Of a stretch of DNA of 64,000 bases, positions 45,920-54,664 are shown in pieces (position 1 is the stretch's first letter; each line of letters begins with the position of its first letter). Below the pieces are notes generated by a model. It was not told the origin of the DNA and searched no databases. It worked only from the letters and a program-made list of their open reading frames with translations. Origin of the DNA: Pseudomonas mandelii (lineage in GTDB: Bacteria; Pseudomonadota; Gammaproteobacteria; Pseudomonadales; Pseudomonadaceae); the NCBI RefSeq assembly GCF_024138395.1, contig NZ_JAMYDU010000004.1:186001-250000 (forward strand), given 5' to 3'. A program made the position numbers and the translations under genes.

Positions 45920-46371
45920 GCACTTTTTTCGTCGGCGAAGGCAATATCGGCAGTGCGCCAGAGTTCCAGGAATTTCCATCAGGCAATGACGAGCCACGGC
46001 GTTTGCTACGGCTGAATGTGTACTTCGACAACCCGGTGCCACGCGAGAGCGGCTATGAGGATCGAGGCGGCTATTGGGCGCCGGTTGAGCTCTGGCACCG
46101 CGAGGCTGAACACTGGAGCACGCTGTACCAGAAAGGCATGCGCGTGCTGGTCGAAGGCCGCACCGTGCGCGATGAATGGGAGGACAGCGAAGACAATGCG
46201 CGAGTCACCTTCAAGATCGAGGCCCGTCGAGTCGGCATCCTGCCTCACCGGGTGCACAGTGTGGTCATGCGGGAACGATCCAGTGAAGCGGCGGCATCTG
46301 CGATACCAGAGCAGGCCAGCTCACCTGCGTCTAAACCCAAAAAGCGCAGAGGGCCGCAATCTCCGGAATGA
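45916..46371 (+). CDS. ssb: Single-stranded DNA-binding protein (ICE type)
   Basis: The 151-residue protein has an OB fold: MSTFFVGEGNIGSAPEFQEF, LLRLNVYFDN, VELWHREAEHWSTLYQKGMR, VLVEGR and an acidic/Pro C-terminus lacking the usual DIPF tip. It protects single strands during transfer and replication of the ICE. Last gene of the coupled block starting at TIGR03761. Confidence 0.85.
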   Translation: MSTFFVGEGNIGSAPEFQEFPSGNDEPRRLLRLNVYFDNPVPRESGYEDRGGYWAPVELWHREAEHWSTLYQKGMRVLVEGRTVRDEWEDSEDNARVTFKIEARRVGILPHRVHSVVMRERSSEAAASAIPEQASSPASKPKKRRGPQSPE

Positions 46372-46508
46372 CGAGCATTGGGCATAAAAAATGCGCCTTT
46401 GCGTGAAATCGCAGGAGTATTACTACTCGCTGCTCGTGAAGACCCACCCTGTCGCCCACGCTAAAAGGGAGTAGCAGCCTCGGATCTCAAGCCTGCCCTC
46501 ACCGACTA

Positions 46509-46541
46509 ATATGAGGAACCTGTCATTCAGGTTTCTCATAT
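46509..46541. promoter_or_regulatory. 14-bp hairpin upstream of topB
   Basis: ATATGAGGAACCTG pairs with CAGGTTTCTCATAT (one G-T pair) around a TCATT loop, 55 bp before topB. No T-run follows. It could terminate the ssb transcript or form part of the topB leader. Confidence 0.5.
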
Positions 46542-46595
46542 CCCACCACTGCTGTTTGCAACCACGCTGCTCCGAACTCAATCTGGAGCAGTTCT

Positions 46596-48563
46596 ATGCG
46601 CCTCTTCCTCTGCGAGAAACCGTCCCAGGGTCGGGACATCGCCAAGGTACTCGGGGTCACTCGGCGTGGTAATGGTTGCCTGACCAGCACAGAGACGACC
46701 GTCACCTGGTGTATCGGCCACCTGCTGGAAACAGCACCGCCTGAAGCCTATGGCGAGCAATTCAAGTGTTGGTCGTTGGATCATCTTCCGATCATTCCCA
46801 CGCAGTGGCAGGTCGAGGTCAAACCCAAGACTGCGGCACAGTTCAATGTCATCAAGCGCCTGCTCAGCGAAGCCACCACCGTCGTCATCGCGACCGACGC
46901 CGACCGCGAAGGTGAAATGATTGCCCGTGAGTTACTGGAGCTCTGCCAGTATCAAGGCCCCGTTCAGCGCCTCTGGTTGTCCGCACTCAACGAGGCCTCG
47001 ATTCGCAAAGCACTGTCCTCGCTGAAGTCTGGACAGGAGACCTTTCCGCTCTACCACTCAGCCCTCGCCCGCAGCCGCGCCGACTGGCTGATCGGCATGA
47101 ACCTGAGTCGCTTGTTTACCCTTCTCGGTCGGCGGGCGGGCTACGATGGCGTACTGTCGGTCGGACGCGTCCAGACACCCACTTTACGTCTGGTGGTCGA
47201 TCGGGATCGTGCGATTGCCAGCTTCGTCTCGGTGCCCTACTGGGACGTGGAGGTGCACCTGTCCGCAATGGGGCAACCCTTCATTGCGTCGTGGTCACCA
47301 CCCAGCTCAGGACAAGATGAGGCCGGTCGTTGCCTGCAGCAGGCGCTTGCCCGTCAGGCTGTCCAAACAATCACTGACGGTAAGACCGCCACAGTACTCT
47401 CGCTGCAGACGGAGCATTTCCGCGAAGCGCCGCCTCTGCCCTTCGACCTGAGCACCCTGCAAGAAGTCTGCTCACGCAAGCTGGGGCTCGGCGCGCAGGA
47501 AACCCTGAACATCGCCCAGGCTCTGTATGAAACCCACAAAGCCACCACCTACCCGCGCAGCGATTGCCGCTATTTGCCAGAGAGTATGTTCAACGAGGTA
47601 CCCGCGGTATTCGATGCCCTGCTCAAAGCGGATCCCGCACTGCGGTCCGCACTCGAAAGCCTCGATCGATCGTTGCGCTCACGGGCCTGGAACGACGCCA
47701 AGGTCACCGCGCACCACGGCATCATCCCCACCACCGAGCCGACGAACCTTGCGCGAATGTCTGAGCAAGAGCGCAATGTCTATGAACTGATCCGTAGCCA
47801 CTACCTCACGCAATTTCTTCCGCATCATGAGTTTGATCGAACTCAGGTTGAACTGGAGTGTGGCAAAGAACGATTGACCGCGGTTGGCAAACAGATCCTG
47901 GTCCAGGGCTGGAAAGGCTTGCTCTGCGAAAACACCGAGGAGGATGAGCCCAGTCACAAGTCCCAAGTCTTGCCCGTCCTGCAACAGGGTACTCAGTGCG
48001 CAATGGACGACGTCGAACTCAAGTCCATGCGCACTGCCGCTCCCAAACCGCTCACCGAGGGCGATCTGATCAAGGCGATGAAAAACGTGGCCAAACTGGT
48101 CAACGACCCACGCCTGAAACAGAAACTGCGAGACACCACCGGAATCGGTACCGAAGCCACGCGAGCCGGCATCATCAAGGGGTTGATTGATCGCGGTTAT
48201 TTGCTGAAGAAAAAACGCGCCTTAATGGCCTCCGCGGCGGCCCATACCCTGATTGAAGCGGTACCCGCTGCCATCGCAGATCCGGGTATGACCGCGATCT
48301 GGGAGCAGGCTCTGGACGAAATCGAAGCAGGACGTCTGACTCTGGCTGAATTCGTCGCCAAGCAGGCGAGTTGGATTGCGCAACTGGTCGCACGCTGCGG
48401 CTCACTTACTTTAGCCATGCCTGTCGAAGCCGGTCCGGCCTGCCCCACTTGCGACGCCTCAATGCTCAGGCGTAAGGGTAAATCAGGGCCGTTCTGGTCA
48501 TGCTCCCACTACCCCGACTGCAAGGGTACTGTGCCGATCAGCAAAGGTACGTGTCTCCCCTGA
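46596..48563 (+). CDS. topB: DNA topoisomerase III
   Basis: A type IA topoisomerase of 655 residues: Toprim domain MRLFLCEKPSQGRDIAKVLG and ATDADREGEMIARELL, VGRVQTPTLRLVVDRD, active-site Y319 in TTYPRSDCRYLP, and one C-terminal zinc ribbon CPTCDASM...CSHYPDC. It decatenates ICE DNA during replication or transfer; a topB gene next to ssb is a backbone feature of this class. Complete. Confidence 0.95.
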   Translation: MRLFLCEKPSQGRDIAKVLGVTRRGNGCLTSTETTVTWCIGHLLETAPPEAYGEQFKCWSLDHLPIIPTQWQVEVKPKTAAQFNVIKRLLSEATTVVIATDADREGEMIARELLELCQYQGPVQRLWLSALNEASIRKALSSLKSGQETFPLYHSALARSRADWLIGMNLSRLFTLLGRRAGYDGVLSVGRVQTPTLRLVVDRDRAIASFVSVPYWDVEVHLSAMGQPFIASWSPPSSGQDEAGRCLQQALARQAVQTITDGKTATVLSLQTEHFREAPPLPFDLSTLQEVCSRKLGLGAQETLNIAQALYETHKATTYPRSDCRYLPESMFNEVPAVFDALLKADPALRSALESLDRSLRSRAWNDAKVTAHHGIIPTTEPTNLARMSEQERNVYELIRSHYLTQFLPHHEFDRTQVELECGKERLTAVGKQILVQGWKGLLCENTEEDEPSHKSQVLPVLQQGTQCAMDDVELKSMRTAAPKPLTEGDLIKAMKNVAKLVNDPRLKQKLRDTTGIGTEATRAGIIKGLIDRGYLLKKKRALMASAAAHTLIEAVPAAIADPGMTAIWEQALDEIEAGRLTLAEFVAKQASWIAQLVARCGSLTLAMPVEAGPACPTCDASMLRRKGKSGPFWSCSHYPDCKGTVPISKGTCLP

Positions 48564-48606
48564 CGCACCATTGGAGATCAACATGAGATTGGGGACGAAG
48601 TACTGG

Positions 48607-48882
48607 TCAGTGCATCATCAACGGCGGCTGATCCCTCTCTAAGTCGCTTAGCGGCTCTCCGATTTCACGGGCCAAGGCGATGCCTGTCGAAATCCATATC
48701 TGCCCCAGTTCGTTGAATGCTTTCAGGTGCGCAGGATTTTCGTTGAGCCAATGAACAAGGCTGTCGAAGTGTTCGGGGTTCTCAGGGTAATCATGGATCC
48801 TGATGAACAGCTCCAGTGTTCGATCCCAGATCAGATCCATAACGTTCTTGCTCTCCTCTTCCATGCTCAACCGTTCCTCCAT
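48607..48882 (-). CDS. Small protein with FecR N-terminal-like (DUF4880) segment
   Basis: The 91-residue leftward gene contains HFDSLVHWLNENPAHLKAFN and ELGQIW, the pattern (WLxxxPxHxxAxxxxxxxW) of the DUF4880 domain that normally begins FecR anti-sigma regulators. Here it stands alone. The opposite direction to the backbone suggests insertion or an independent regulator. Function unknown. Confidence 0.6.
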   Translation of the reverse strand: MEERLSMEEESKNVMDLIWDRTLELFIRIHDYPENPEHFDSLVHWLNENPAHLKAFNELGQIWISTGIALAREIGEPLSDLERDQPPLMMH

Positions 48883-49073
48883 TTGGTCCTATCGGACCGT
48901 TCATTTTCACTGGTCACTTCGGGCTCTGATTCCTGGAGGAATAAAACCCACGTCGCGATACACAGCGATTTCAGTCAATATATCAACCTAATAAGTCAAT
49001 ACTCAACCGTCAAGGATGTTCATGTCAATGGGTCTTTGCTCAACCATTCGGGTTGAACTGGAGAACTCATCAC

Positions 49074-49415
49074 TTGGCACATAAACATCCAACCCAAGCC
49101 CAAATAGGGCGCATGATCGCGAAGCACCGGACCGAGCGTAATCTGACCCAGGAAGAGGTGGCTGAACGCCTGGGGATCGGCAGTGAAGCCATCTCGCGCC
49201 TGGAACGGGGTGTAGTGGAGCTTTCCGTGGTCAAGCTGATGCAACTGGCGGATATTTTCGACTGCCGGATGGATGAACTGCTGACGGAGTCGAGCAATCG
49301 CCCCCATGACCAAGGCCAGATGATAGCGGGCTTGCTGAGCGGTCTAAAAGAACGCGACCGAGCCTTTATCCTGGCTACCGTCGAACAATTAGCCGCTCAT
49401 CTCGGCAGTAAGTAA
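49074..49415 (+). CDS. XRE-family HTH regulator
   Basis: The 113-residue protein has a Cro/CI HTH at about 10-65 (IAKHRTERNLTQEEVAERLG, then SEAISRLERGVVELSVVKLM) and a short helical tail. The likely start is TTG at 49074, with GGAG about 10 bp upstream; the TTG at 49053 is also in frame. Such a regulator in this place of PFGI-type ICEs probably controls nearby transfer genes. Confidence 0.8.
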   Translation: MAHKHPTQAQIGRMIAKHRTERNLTQEEVAERLGIGSEAISRLERGVVELSVVKLMQLADIFDCRMDELLTESSNRPHDQGQMIAGLLSGLKERDRAFILATVEQLAAHLGSK

Positions 49416-49616
49416 CCTTTACTCGTATTCGATAGGGGGCTCTGAGGGAGACCCTCTGCCTTGACGTCGCCCCACCCTCTCTGCTGTAGTGCTTCAGGAT
49501 CATCGCCAACAGCGACCCAAGACCGATTCGCTCCGGGTAGCTCGGTCGGACTCCTTGAGTTCGGAGCCTTCTCTTCTGCAGGATTTCATTCCCGTTTTGT
49601 GCTCGACCTGATCACC

Positions 49617-50274
49617 GTGGTGGATGACCACTGTTGCCTCTACCAGGCAATAGCGGTCATCCGCCTCGGCGATCGTATTCAGTCCCGGGGTCCGCCGGGG
49701 AAACACTGGACACCCTTTGTGCGCGGATGCGTGCCAGCAGGTTCCGACCCAGGCCACGACAAGGGTCGGTTGGCGAATCATGGCGCAATTAAACCAGGCT
49801 TTGCGAGGAGTTTGTCGACTGCGCTAGACCGTCAAAGGTGGCTTTTCTCTTCCTCGCCTGGCACCCAGCCAGGCCCACTCTTCATGTTCTTCATTCCAGA
49901 GTTTTCCACTGAATTCCGTCCATAAAAAACTGGGCTGCAGCGTCTTGACGCTCGCCTGAGACAGGCTTATACAAAGGGCGTGGTTCGCTATCGTTGACAG
50001 CCCAGCCCAGGTAGCCAGAACCTTCAAGGCTACGCCACGCTCGTGGTGGTTTACCCAAGTGCGATCAGCGTTCGGAAGCTCGCACGGTTACCGCTTCAGC
50101 GGTGATGAATGCCCACTACTCCATACCTGCGGATCACTTCCGCAGACGCGCCTCAGCTACACCGTTATTTCTCCAGACGCATCGTCTTGCTTGCCATCGG
50201 CTTACCGGTGGCAAGTCGTTCATCGCTCGCCTTCACTTCACCCACCCTGACGGGGGCTCACTTCCCCATCAGGG
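49617..50274. ncRNA. Hairpin-dense structured non-coding region
   Basis: No convincing ORF lies between the XRE gene and the DUF3577 gene (49416-50314). Perfect short hairpins follow each other: 49617-49631, 49634-49650, 49653-49664, 49684-49699, 49744-49769 (CCGACCC/GGGTCGG), 49856-49874 (GCCTGGC/GCCAGGC), 49940-49951, 49954-49966 (GCCTG/CAGGC), 50011-50033, 50035-50046, 50059-50085, 50090-50103 (ACCGCT/AGCGGT), 50127-50145 (CTGCGGA/TCCGCAG) and 50245-50274 (nested CCCTGA/TCAGGG around GGGG/CCCC). This density suggests one or more structured RNAs, either a DUF3577 leader or an independent transcript. Strand not determined. Confidence 0.45.
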
Positions 50275-50314
50275 ACTGTGCGTCGCCGTTTTCCCTTGAA
50301 ACAGGAGAACCACC

Positions 50315-50896
50315 ATGGCCCACGCCAACCACTCCCAAGAAGCGCCCACTTACTTCAATCTGCACACTGTCGGTATCGGCTACCTCAACCGTGTTCGAGA
50401 AGTCCAAGTCCGCCGCGGCCAGCCGTTCATGGCCTGCGATATTGCAGCCTTGCACGGTGCCACCGATGCGGTCGAGTACACCCGCTTCGACTGCAAAGTC
50501 GCGGGGGGCGAAGCCGAACGCTTGATTCGTCTCTATATGGACGCCGTCAACGCCGAGAAAAAGGTCATGCTGTCGTTCCGTATCGGCGATCTGTGGATCA
50601 ATCCGTTTCTCTATGAGAAAGGCGATAAACAAGGTCAACCGGGCGCCAGTCTGAAAGGTCGTTTGCTGTTCATCGACTGGATCAAGATCGACGGCACGTT
50701 CGAGTACAAAGTGCCCGCCAGGCAGGAAGCAACAGCACCTGCTGAGCAAGTGCCCACCAGTGAGTCATCCCCACCATCGGCTGATGCCGAAGCTGAGGAG
50801 ATCGACAACCCAACAGAGGCTCGGGTTGAACCTGACTCTCCACCCACTCCCCGCACGGCTCGCCGTGATGCTACCCGTACCGTTCAGTCCATCTGA
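50315..50896 (+). CDS. DUF3577 (STY4534-family) ICE protein
   Basis: The 193-residue protein starts MAHANHSQEAPTYFNLHTVG and continues GYLNRVREVQVRRGQPFMAC; the second half is Pro/Glu-rich and probably disordered. STY4534/DUF3577 proteins are an ICE backbone family, described as replication-related, possibly ssDNA-binding (OB-like). AGGAG precedes the ATG. A strong terminator follows at 50919-50942, so it is its own transcription unit after a long structured leader. Confidence 0.85.
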   Translation: MAHANHSQEAPTYFNLHTVGIGYLNRVREVQVRRGQPFMACDIAALHGATDAVEYTRFDCKVAGGEAERLIRLYMDAVNAEKKVMLSFRIGDLWINPFLYEKGDKQGQPGASLKGRLLFIDWIKIDGTFEYKVPARQEATAPAEQVPTSESSPPSADAEAEEIDNPTEARVEPDSPPTPRTARRDATRTVQSI

Positions 50897-50918
50897 ACAG
50901 GCCACGATGTTCCGCATC

Positions 50919-50942
50919 AAGGCGCTCCCTCGAGCGCCTTTT
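50919..50942 (+). terminator. Rho-independent terminator after DUF3577
   Basis: AAGGCGCT and AGCGCCTT form an 8-bp stem around CCCTCG, followed by two further T residues (four in all). It lies 22 bp after the DUF3577 stop. Confidence 0.75.
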
Positions 50943-50967
50943 CCTCAACCAGCACAGGAGAACCGAC

Positions 50968-51225
50968 ATGGAATCCTTCTGGCTATGCGACGACTGCCTG
51001 TTCGCTGTGGCGTACGAGGACTACAGCACGTTATCGCTCTACTACACGATGGATGAAATCGAGAAGCGCATCGCCCGCATCCATCGTGGACTGATTCGGT
51101 TAATGCCCATCAGTGCCGACTTCGATCCCGAAGCCGGCTGGGGCATAAAAGCCTTTTCCCCATTGCACTGCGACAGTTGTGGTTCACACCTACACGGTCA
51201 ACGCCACCGATTCACTCGGCTGTAA
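50968..51225 (+). CDS. Small hypothetical protein with two CxxC pairs
   Basis: The 85-residue protein begins MESFWLCDDCLFAVAYEDYS and ends near HCDSCGSHLHGQ. The two CxxC pairs at either end probably bind one zinc ion. AGGAG precedes the ATG. Proteins of this kind lie between DUF3577 and radC in PFGI-type ICEs. Function unknown. Confidence 0.7.
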   Translation: MESFWLCDDCLFAVAYEDYSTLSLYYTMDEIEKRIARIHRGLIRLMPISADFDPEAGWGIKAFSPLHCDSCGSHLHGQRHRFTRL

Positions 51226-51325
51226 ATAGCGCGCCATCGGCTATCGCCCGCGACACTCTATCCACCTCGGGGACACCACTCCCCTCGGGCGTGTACCCCT
51301 GATTGTTCCCTTCGGAGGTACCACC

Positions 51326-51820
51326 ATGAGCATCCCACTCACGCTGATTGAAACCTCGGATTTCGAGGCTGATCGCATTGTCCAAGAAAACCAGCTGATC
51401 GACGAAGCGCTGCATATTCTGGATCGTCGGCTGTTCGCCCGCGGCCCTAATCTGACGTCGCCTGACGCTGTGGCCTCATACCTAAAACTGCATCTTGTGC
51501 AACAAGAGCATGAAGTCTTCGGTGTGATATTTCTCGATGCCAAACACCGGGTGTTGGCGTTCGAAGTCCTCTTTCACGGCAGCATTGATGGCGCCAGCGT
51601 TTACCCCCGCCAAGTCGTTAAGCGTTCCCTAGCGCATAACGCCGCGGCCGCCATTTTTGTTCATAACCACCCCTCAGGGTGTACAGAACCCAGCCAGGCG
51701 GATCGCGTCTTGACCGCACGGTTGAAAGAGGCCTTGGCCTTGATCGAAGTGCGCGTACTGGATCACTTCATCATGGGTGAAGGTCGTCCACTTTCCCTTG
51801 CCGAATACGGCTGGCTTTAA
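51326..51820 (+). CDS. radC: RadC-family JAB-domain protein
   Basis: The 164-residue product is the JAB-like core of RadC without the N-terminal HhH region, as in ICE copies. The metal motif is complete: H113-N-H115-P-S-G, S123 and D126 ([14 protein letters not shown]). The family's role is unclear; the old link to DNA repair is doubtful. Good ribosome-binding site (GGAGG). Followed by a small hairpin (AGGCGCC/GGTGCCT) at about 51827-51844. Confidence 0.85.
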   Translation: MSIPLTLIETSDFEADRIVQENQLIDEALHILDRRLFARGPNLTSPDAVASYLKLHLVQQEHEVFGVIFLDAKHRVLAFEVLFHGSIDGASVYPRQVVKRSLAHNAAAAIFVHNHPSGCTEPSQADRVLTARLKEALALIEVRVLDHFIMGEGRPLSLAEYGWL

Positions 51821-51871
51821 CCCTCATAGGCGCCTTCGGGTGCCTTGTTCATTTTCATTTGGAGAACTCTC

Positions 51872-52618
51872 ATGAACCCCGCCCCCCAAGCCCAAGCTAC
51901 GCTGACGGCCTCAAACCCACTTGCTCGCGGCTATGACAACCTGCGTATCGAACGACTGCTACTGATCACCTACGATGATGACTGCCCTCCCTGCTTTCGA
52001 CCCATACACGACTCACAGACCCATCTGCCCGACGATGAGCTGCAGCTGTTCCCCTGCCTGTTCAATGACGATTTCGCCTTGATCAGCGAAGGCCAATCCA
52101 TTCCGGAGGAGTTGGATGAACGCTGCCAATCCACCGGCCTGGTGCGCCAAGTGATCTACGCCGTGATGGGAGAAGTGCTCAGCGAGCGGCATCACGTCGG
52201 CGACCTGTACTCCCTGGAAGAAGCCCAAGCCATGGTCCATCGCTTGAACTTCGAAACGGGACACTACAGTCGAGCCAGGGAGATCAGTACCGCACACCTT
52301 CCCGATGAAGCGATGCTGTGTCTGGAGGCGTGGGTCAGTCACTCGGCTCCGAGGCAAACTGGCCTCTTGTTCGAGCTGTTCACGTTGCCAGACTGCGGCG
52401 GCATCGGTTGCAAACTAATCGGCACGCCATGGACGGACGACAACCTGCTGAACATTGAGAGCCAGCCATATTCAAGCCTGAGACAAGAGCAGCTCGACGC
52501 CGGCACGCCGGAAGCTTTGGTCAACGTCCTGTATCTGGCGGCATTGGCGGATGTCCGATTGTTGATCTTCGACCCCGACGCTGCCGTCTTGGATGGACTC
52601 GCCATTTTTGATGAATAG
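51872..52618 (+). CDS. DUF5983-like ICE protein
   Basis: A 248-residue soluble protein: NLRIERLLLITYDDDCPPC near 20, then SLEEAQAMVHRLNFETGHYS and ending near LLIFDPDAAVLDGLAIFDE. It resembles the DUF5983-type proteins placed next to radC in this ICE class (sometimes mislabelled as ABC substrate-binding proteins). The ATG at 51872 has GGAG about 7 bp upstream. Function unknown. Confidence 0.65.
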   Translation: MNPAPQAQATLTASNPLARGYDNLRIERLLLITYDDDCPPCFRPIHDSQTHLPDDELQLFPCLFNDDFALISEGQSIPEELDERCQSTGLVRQVIYAVMGEVLSERHHVGDLYSLEEAQAMVHRLNFETGHYSRAREISTAHLPDEAMLCLEAWVSHSAPRQTGLLFELFTLPDCGGIGCKLIGTPWTDDNLLNIESQPYSSLRQEQLDAGTPEALVNVLYLAALADVRLLIFDPDAAVLDGLAIFDE

Positions 52619-52680
52619 CAACGTGTTCGGCTTTAACACGACCCGTCTTGAATCAACTTTCTCACTGAATCGCTCCTTCA

Positions 52681-52722
52681 CCTCATGTCAGGTTCTGCAC
52701 TGAATCTGACATGAGGTTTTTT
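52681..52722 (+). terminator. Strong terminator overlapping the next gene's RBS
   Basis: CCTCATGTCAG pairs exactly with CTGACATGAGG (11 bp, 14-nt loop), followed by six T residues. The pilL2-type start codon is only 3 bp after the T-run, and the only Shine-Dalgarno-like sequence (TGAGG) lies in the 3' arm. The hairpin should therefore both end the upstream transcript and hide the ribosome-binding site. Confidence 0.75.
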
Positions 52723-52724
52723 CC

Positions 52725-53267
52725 ATGGAGCGTTTTTTCACGCCTGTCTGCCTGCTGGGTTTGCTGAGCGCATGCACCGCGCAAATCCCCAATACTTTGC
52801 CGACCGATACAGAAATCGACAGTGGCTCCAATCGGGCCCAGCACTCGAGGGGCACAGCCGAAGAAAGCCATCCGGCAGAGCTTCGTTATGGCCGCTACAC
52901 ACTGGTCAGCACCGAGCCCACCACGGAACAACGCGATCTTCTGGCCCAAATCATTGACGTGAACATCCCGTCCAGCCTGAGCCCTTTAGTGCAGGATGCA
53001 TTGCAGTACGTATTGCAGCGCTCGGGCTATTCGCTCTGTCCTGTTTCCGCGGCGGTGAAGGTGCTGTTTACCCGGCCTCTGCCCGCAGCTCATTACCGGC
53101 TTGGCCCAATCCCGTTGCGCAACGCGCTACAAGTGCTGGCAGGCCCCGTCTGGCAACTCACGACCGATGAAGTCAGCCGTTCGGTCTGTTTCGAACAGCA
53201 GAAAACGGATGCCGGCGTCGCGCTAATCACACCAGCCTCGCCCCTTCAGTTGGAGGCGCGTCCATGA
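52725..53267 (+). CDS. PilL2-type pilus lipoprotein (N-terminal domain)
   Basis: The 180-residue protein has a lipoprotein signal ending LLGLLSAC (lipobox). The mature part has AELRYGRYTLVSTEPTTEQRD and LQYVLQRSGYSLCP, as in the PilL N-terminal domain of PFGI-1-class ICEs, related to STN domains of secretins. It should sit in the outer membrane with the transfer or type IV pilus apparatus. First gene of the transfer operon; ATGA overlap with the next. Confidence 0.75.
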   Translation: MERFFTPVCLLGLLSACTAQIPNTLPTDTEIDSGSNRAQHSRGTAEESHPAELRYGRYTLVSTEPTTEQRDLLAQIIDVNIPSSLSPLVQDALQYVLQRSGYSLCPVSAAVKVLFTRPLPAAHYRLGPIPLRNALQVLAGPVWQLTTDEVSRSVCFEQQKTDAGVALITPASPLQLEARP

Positions 53268-53935
53268 AAGCCTCAACGTTTCAAACCCTCATTGTCGGCT
53301 TACTTTGCCTAGCGATCGCGGGGCTGAGCGGCGGTTTGTATAACCAGTATCAGCGCGTGGCCGAACTGCAGCACATGAACACGCAATACCAACAAACCCT
53401 GGGCACCCTGCAACGTGATTCAAACGCGCTCAAGGATGCACAGGAGAAACTGCAGTACGCGCTGAAGGACCTGAAGCAGATGGTTGATACCGGTGAGCAA
53501 CAGGCCAATACCTTCGATCCGATGCTGGATCAATGGGCGCAAGAGATACAGGAACTGCGCGATGGTCTGGCAGCCCGCGCCACCGCAGCCGACATGACAG
53601 CGCTACGTGCACGCCTTGAGCACATCGAGCAGCAGTTTCTGGAGCTTAAGAGTCCGCCATCAACCTCACCACCGACGCCGTCCGTGACCAAGCCAAAACA
53701 GACGGCTCGCCCCAAGCCCGCGCCACTCTCGCCACCGTTCTCAGTGTTCAGTGTCGAGTCCCGCGGAGGTGAACGTTTTCTGGCGGTCGCACCTCATGAC
53801 AGTCGCTCGCTCATGGATGTTCGGCTGCTGCATAGCGGCGAGCAATTGGGCGCCTGGCAGTTGAAAGTGCTGGAGCCGAACTCAGCCATCTTCGCAGTGG
53901 CGGCTCAGCCAGACCAGACCGTTCACCTCCCTTGA
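53264..53935 (+). CDS. Membrane-anchored coiled-coil ICE protein
   Basis: The 223-residue protein has one TM anchor (about 8-27), a coiled coil (about 30-130: HMNTQYQQTLGTLQRDSNAL), a Pro/Thr linker and a small C-terminal domain starting FSVFSVESRGGERFLAVAPH. It is bitopic, with the bulk in the periplasm, and recalls TraO/PilP-type scaffold proteins of conjugation systems. Position between PilL2 and TIGR03759 is standard. Confidence 0.7.
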   Translation: MKASTFQTLIVGLLCLAIAGLSGGLYNQYQRVAELQHMNTQYQQTLGTLQRDSNALKDAQEKLQYALKDLKQMVDTGEQQANTFDPMLDQWAQEIQELRDGLAARATAADMTALRARLEHIEQQFLELKSPPSTSPPTPSVTKPKQTARPKPAPLSPPFSVFSVESRGGERFLAVAPHDSRSLMDVRLLHSGEQLGAWQLKVLEPNSAIFAVAAQPDQTVHLP

Positions 53936-53944
53936 GACGCAATC

Positions 53945-54664
53945 ATGAACAGAGCGCAACTGCCCGCAGTCGCCTGTATCGTTTCGCTACTGAGCACAGG
54001 AGCAGCGATGGGCAATCCCATGACGACACAGTCACGGATCCAGGACGTGCAGTCCGCTCCCTTGGCGCGCTCTCACGTGGAACAGGCTGCGAACTGGGGT
54101 CTGACCGAGCAGGAGTGGACGCGTTTCGAACAGATCCAAGCCGGCCCGCGCGGCTTCTGGAGCCCGAACCTCGACCCCTTGACCGCACTCGGAGTCGAGG
54201 CCGAAACCGAGCAAGAGCGCCAGCGCTATGCAGAACTACAGGTAGCGCTGGAAGCCAAACGCGCCGAGCGCGAACTGGCCTACCAGAACGCTTACACCGC
54301 CGCCTGGGCCAAGCTGTTTCCCGGGCTGCTGCCGATCCAGGACATGGCATCCCCATCCCCTACCAGCTCAGCGGTCGCGCCGCGCCAAGCTCTGTTTGTC
54401 GAAGACCATTGCCCAGCGTGCACCGCCAAAGCGCAGCGTCTGCAAAGCAGTGACACGGCGTTCGATATCTACCTGGTGGGCAGCCAAGGCGCGGATGAAC
54501 GCGTCCGTCGCTGGGCCCGGCAAGCCGACATCGACCCAGTCAAGGTTCAACACCGGCAGATCACCCTGAACCATGACCGTGGTCGCTGGTTCAGCCTGGG
54601 GGCCCCGGGGCCATTGCCTGCCACATTTCAACAGGTGAATGGACAATGGCAACGCCTCGACTGA
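53945..54664 (+). CDS. ICE protein, TIGR03759 (PFL_4693 family)
   Basis: The 239-residue exported protein has a signal peptide (about 1-23), the family core AANWGLTEQEWTRFEQIQAG and RGFWSPNLDPLTALG, and a C-terminal thioredoxin-like half with C156-P-A-C159. It should act in the periplasm, perhaps on disulfides of the transfer apparatus. The stop overlaps the transglycosylase gene. Confidence 0.85.
   Translation: MNRAQLPAVACIVSLLSTGAAMGNPMTTQSRIQDVQSAPLARSHVEQAANWGLTEQEWTRFEQIQAGPRGFWSPNLDPLTALGVEAETEQERQRYAELQVALEAKRAERELAYQNAYTAAWAKLFPGLLPIQDMASPSPTSSAVAPRQALFVEDHCPACTAKAQRLQSSDTAFDIYLVGSQGADERVRRWARQADIDPVKVQHRQITLNHDRGRWFSLGAPGPLPATFQQVNGQWQRLD

Noticed and set aside
49461..49925. Rightward 154-codon ORF in the structured region
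   Set aside because: No ribosome-binding site, no protein-like pattern, and the sequence is dominated by hairpins; treated as non-coding.
53932..54453. Arginine-rich ORFs overlapping the TIGR03759 gene
   Set aside because: Out-of-frame shadows of a clearly coding, coupled gene in GC-rich DNA.
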